In this document: positions 6,242 to 8,008 of the stretch, piece after piece
Numbering within the stretch: the stretch's first letter is position 1
Layout: each line of letters begins with the position of its first letter
From: Gemmataceae bacterium
Lineage (GTDB): Bacteria; Planctomycetota; Planctomycetia; Gemmatales; Gemmataceae
DNA length: 8,008 nt
Assembly (NCBI GenBank): GCA_025056835.1
Contig: JANWVS010000069.1
Location: forward strand, 1-8,008
Reading direction: 5' to 3'
Position numbers and translations under genes: made by a program
The notes under the pieces: model-generated
Seen by the model: the letters and a program-made list of their open reading frames with translations, nothing else
Database searches by the model: none
What the model was told of the DNA's origin: nothing

Positions 6242-6847
6242 TCATTCGGTGACCAGCACCTTGGGACGGCGAAGAATGAACTCCGGCTGCTGGCTGGCAT
6301 AGCCGCGCTGGACCTGCTCGGCGATCCGCAAGGCGTCCATTCCCTCCAGCCGTTTGCTTCCGACGCGCTCGTGCAGCGCCGGATTGTACGGCGAGCCGAC
6401 GACGGCATCGTAGGCATGGATGCCGAACTTTTGCAGCGCCTCCTGGACCTTGCGATTCTGGATTTCGACGGCCTCGATCCAGCGCGACAGCGCTTCCGCC
6501 TGGGGCGCGGTCGGCGACACCACCGGCCGCGAGGCAACGATGTGGTTGAGTTCGATCGCCAGATCGAGCAGCTCATTGAGCAAGCTCAGACTGAATTTCT
6601 TCTCGCCGACCAATTCTTGGCGCATCTGTTGAAACGCTCGTTGGGTCTCGGCGGCGAAGTGGTTGAAGCTCGCTTGCAAAGCGTCGCGCGTGCGATGGAG
6701 CGTCTGCTCGAAGAGCTTATGTTGCCGTTCGTTCCTCTCGCGCAAGCCGATGAAGGCCTCGAACAGGCGATACATCGACGACATCCCGAGTGTCGGCGCA
6801 TCCGGATCACCTGCCATGGTGAGCGGGGCTTTCAGATCTTCATTCAT
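6242..6847 (-). CDS. GrpE-like protein, divergent Hsp70 nucleotide-exchange factor
   Basis: A 201-residue protein, close to the usual GrpE length (E. coli 197). Residues about 25-85 form a charged helix or coiled coil (RLFEAFIGLRERNERQHKLF, then TQRAFQQMRQEL). Residues about 86-105 (SLSLLNELLDLAIELNHIV) resemble the GrpE four-helix part. The C-terminal part follows the GrpE beta-domain pattern: VQEALQKFGIHAYD at about 134-147, a PYNPALHERVG stretch where GrpE has FDPxxHEAV, and RGYASQQPEFILRRPKVLV, matching GrpE's GYxLxxRVLRPAxVxV end. GrpE releases ADP from DnaK. The match is to pattern, not to a close homologue, so this is probably a paralogue serving a specialised Hsp70. The frame is open up to 7054, but ATG 6847 has GGGAG at 6854-6858 and overlaps the upstream stop by 8 bases, so translational coupling is likely. 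Last gene of the operon. Confidence 0.75.
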   Translation of the reverse strand: MNEDLKAPLTMAGDPDAPTLGMSSMYRLFEAFIGLRERNERQHKLFEQTLHRTRDALQASFNHFAAETQRAFQQMRQELVGEKKFSLSLLNELLDLAIELNHIVASRPVVSPTAPQAEALSRWIEAVEIQNRKVQEALQKFGIHAYDAVVGSPYNPALHERVGSKRLEGMDALRIAEQVQRGYASQQPEFILRRPKVLVTE

Positions 6848-7385
6848 GGCAGTCTCCCGTGGCGGCATGGTGTGCGACCGCCGCCTCAAAGTGGATCTCC
6901 CACGGATCCGGCGGCGTTTGGACGGCTTGTCCCAGCAGCGATGACACCGCCGGGAGGTCGGGCGGCGGGGCGGGCAACGGAACCTGCGCCCGTACTTCCG
7001 CCGCGGCCGGCACCGGTGTCGGCGGTGCGTACCCGGACAGGTCTTTTTCCACATCGATCGGCTTGCAGCTCGCGGCGTCGAGTGCCTCGCCCTGGTAGCG
7101 TTCGCGCAAGCGGCGCAACAAGCCGTCGGTCGTGTCGATGTTGAAACTCACCGCATCGGCCCGCAGGCGCCGTTCCGGATCACCGATGATTTCCCGCGCC
7201 CAATTGATGTCCTCCAAGGGCACGCGCGTCAGGTTTTTCCTGGCCCAAATGAGCCGCTGCGCCCAGGCCGATTCGATTGTATCCTTGTCGGCGTCCTTGT
7301 CGACGCCAAGGATCAAAAATGGTCCGATCTGCTGGCGCGGCAACGGCGCCAACTGCAACACCAGGGGAGGTTCCGTATTGGCCAT
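6840..7385 (-). CDS. J-domain-like protein lacking the HPD motif
   Basis: A 181-residue protein. Residues about 22-78 look like a J domain: PFLILGVDKDADKDTIESAW corresponds to the DnaJ start (YxxLGVxxxAsxxeIkkAYr), RLIWARKN to the end of helix II, and INWAREIIGDPERRLRAD to helix III with its DPxxR(xx)YD-like end. The HPD loop that triggers Hsp70 ATPase is missing: the stretch between the two helices reads RKNLTRVPLEDI. The rest is low complexity, Pro/Ala-rich at about 120-145 and 157-162, then a short acidic tail. The frame continues up to 7424, but ATG 7385 has GGAG seven bases upstream, a gap of 22 bases to the previous stop, and starts a reasonable N-terminus. It overlaps the GrpE-like gene by 8 bases. 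It probably binds an Hsp70 or acts as a J-like regulator; canonical ATPase stimulation is unlikely. Confidence 0.7.
   Translation of the reverse strand: MANTEPPLVLQLAPLPRQQIGPFLILGVDKDADKDTIESAWAQRLIWARKNLTRVPLEDINWAREIIGDPERRLRADAVSFNIDTTDGLLRRLRERYQGEALDAASCKPIDVEKDLSGYAPPTPVPAAAEVRAQVPLPAPPPDLPAVSSLLGQAVQTPPDPWEIHFEAAVAHHAATGDCHE
6854..6858 (-). promoter_or_regulatory. Ribosome binding site of the GrpE-like gene, inside the J-like gene
   Basis: GGGAG on the minus strand, 6 bases before ATG 6847 and inside the last codons of the upstream gene. It decides the start and suggests coupled translation. Confidence 0.65.
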
Positions 7386-7392
7386 CGCCGGT

Positions 7393-7396
7393 CTCC
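7393..7396 (-). promoter_or_regulatory. Ribosome binding site of the J-like gene
   Basis: GGAG on the minus strand, 7 bases before ATG 7385, in the 22-base gap after the TPR gene. It favours this start over the longer frame from 7424, which would overlap the upstream coding region. Confidence 0.6.
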
Positions 7397-7407
7397 GAGC
7401 CACCCCT

Positions 7408-8008
7408 CTACGACCCGAGGGCATGGCACTGATCGATTTTACGGTCGCAATGGGCGATCAAACGGTTCAGGTCGCGGCGCAAGTCGTCATGCGTAATCTG
7501 CGCGAGGCACTTCTGGGCCACACGCCGCACGTAGGCAAACTGGTCTTCCAAGTCGTGCATGATGTCGCGTACCACCGGCCAGTTCACTTGGTAGCTCGGC
7601 AGCCGCCGCATCTGGTCCACCACCTTTGCGACCTGGGCCGTGGATTGCTCAGCGCAGCGCTCCAGGGCCGGCACGAGGCCGTGGAGCACGACGGTCGCTC
7701 GCTCCTGGACGCGCAGATCGTTTGGGAATTTTTGCGTCACGCGGCGCAGATCGTGGAGCACCCGTTCGATTTCCTCCACCGAGCGCAAGTCGCGTACTTC
7801 CAAGTCGAACAGTTCTACTTGGGGATCATTGGGTCGGACCTCGCGCAGCCGGCGCAGGATCTTGCGGGCATCGTCGGAGCGCTTCAGCTGAGTGAACAGG
7901 TGAAAGAGCCGTTCGAGGGTGTCGTAATCCGTCGGCCGGATGCGATGCGCCCGTTGCAGACAACCCAAGGCGCTCGTCCACCGCTCGAGCTTGGTAAACT
8001 GGTCGGCC
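7408..8008 (-). CDS. TPR-containing protein, C-terminal part (5' end beyond the right edge)
   Basis: About 199 residues are visible and the frame is open to the window edge, so the start is missing. A TTG at 7968 could be read as a start but is most likely an internal Leu codon, because coding-like sequence (QFTKLERWTSA) continues upstream of it. The first 60 visible residues fit tetratricopeptide repeats: WTSALGCLQRAHRIRPTD is the second half of one, and YDTLERLFHLFTQLKRSDDA followed by RKILRRLREVRPNDP is a full 34-residue unit. The remainder is helical and charged, with no motif I can name; MHDLEDQFAYVRRVAQKCL could be a HEAT-like helix pair. It is the first visible gene of the operon with the J-like and GrpE-like genes, and TPRs are common in Hsp70 partners, which supports a chaperone-associated role by inference only. 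Confidence 0.75.
   Translation of the reverse strand, partial: ADQFTKLERWTSALGCLQRAHRIRPTDYDTLERLFHLFTQLKRSDDARKILRRLREVRPNDPQVELFDLEVRDLRSVEEIERVLHDLRRVTQKFPNDLRVQERATVVLHGLVPALERCAEQSTAQVAKVVDQMRRLPSYQVNWPVVRDIMHDLEDQFAYVRRVAQKCLAQITHDDLRRDLNRLIAHCDRKIDQCHALGS

Noticed and set aside
5425..6576. Minus-strand open frame spanning the end of the redoxin gene and the terminator
   Set aside because: It reads through the terminator hairpin, is antisense to the thioredoxin domain, and overlaps the GrpE-like gene in another frame.

Overview
The window is 8 kb of GC-rich bacterial chromosome with normal gene density. The best guess at origin is Planctomycetota. This rests on gene style rather than a marker gene: an exported TlpA-like redoxin carrying DxDxDG calcium-loop repeats, a divergent GrpE-like/J-like chaperone pair, and many short transcription units on alternating strands. 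I see no rRNA, tRNA, CRISPR array, insertion sequence or phage gene.

Layout, left to right. Positions 1-256 (minus) hold the N-terminal part of a DUF1640-like coiled-coil protein built on a 54-bp tandem repeat; it runs off the left edge. It lies just downstream of, and probably in one operon with, an M48 (Ste24-type) membrane metalloprotease at 276-1430 (minus). A 57-bp divergent gap separates that protease from a BioD-BioA fusion at 1488-3431 (plus), which would carry out two consecutive steps of biotin synthesis. A 9-bp-stem hairpin lies in the gap between bioDA and the convergent gene at 3523-3954 (minus), a small coiled-coil lipoprotein. A 345-bp non-coding stretch follows; it carries a faint trace of frameshifted minus-strand coding sequence. 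Next, 4300-6159 (plus) encodes an exported protein with two Ca-loop motifs, a helical repeat region and a C-terminal thioredoxin domain. It ends at a good intrinsic terminator (6195-6238).

The right end is a tightly packed minus-strand operon, transcribed from beyond the window: a TPR protein (7408-8008, 5' end missing), a J-domain-like protein (6840-7385) and a GrpE-like protein (6242-6847), the last two overlapping by 8 bases. The J-like protein has no HPD motif and the GrpE-like protein is divergent. The set therefore looks like a specialised Hsp70 accessory module rather than the housekeeping dnaK-dnaJ-grpE set. The Hsp70 partner itself is not in the window.

The observations most worth following are the HPD-less J-like/GrpE-like/TPR operon, the BioD-BioA fusion with altered BioD and BioA motifs, and the redoxin with calcium-loop repeats.
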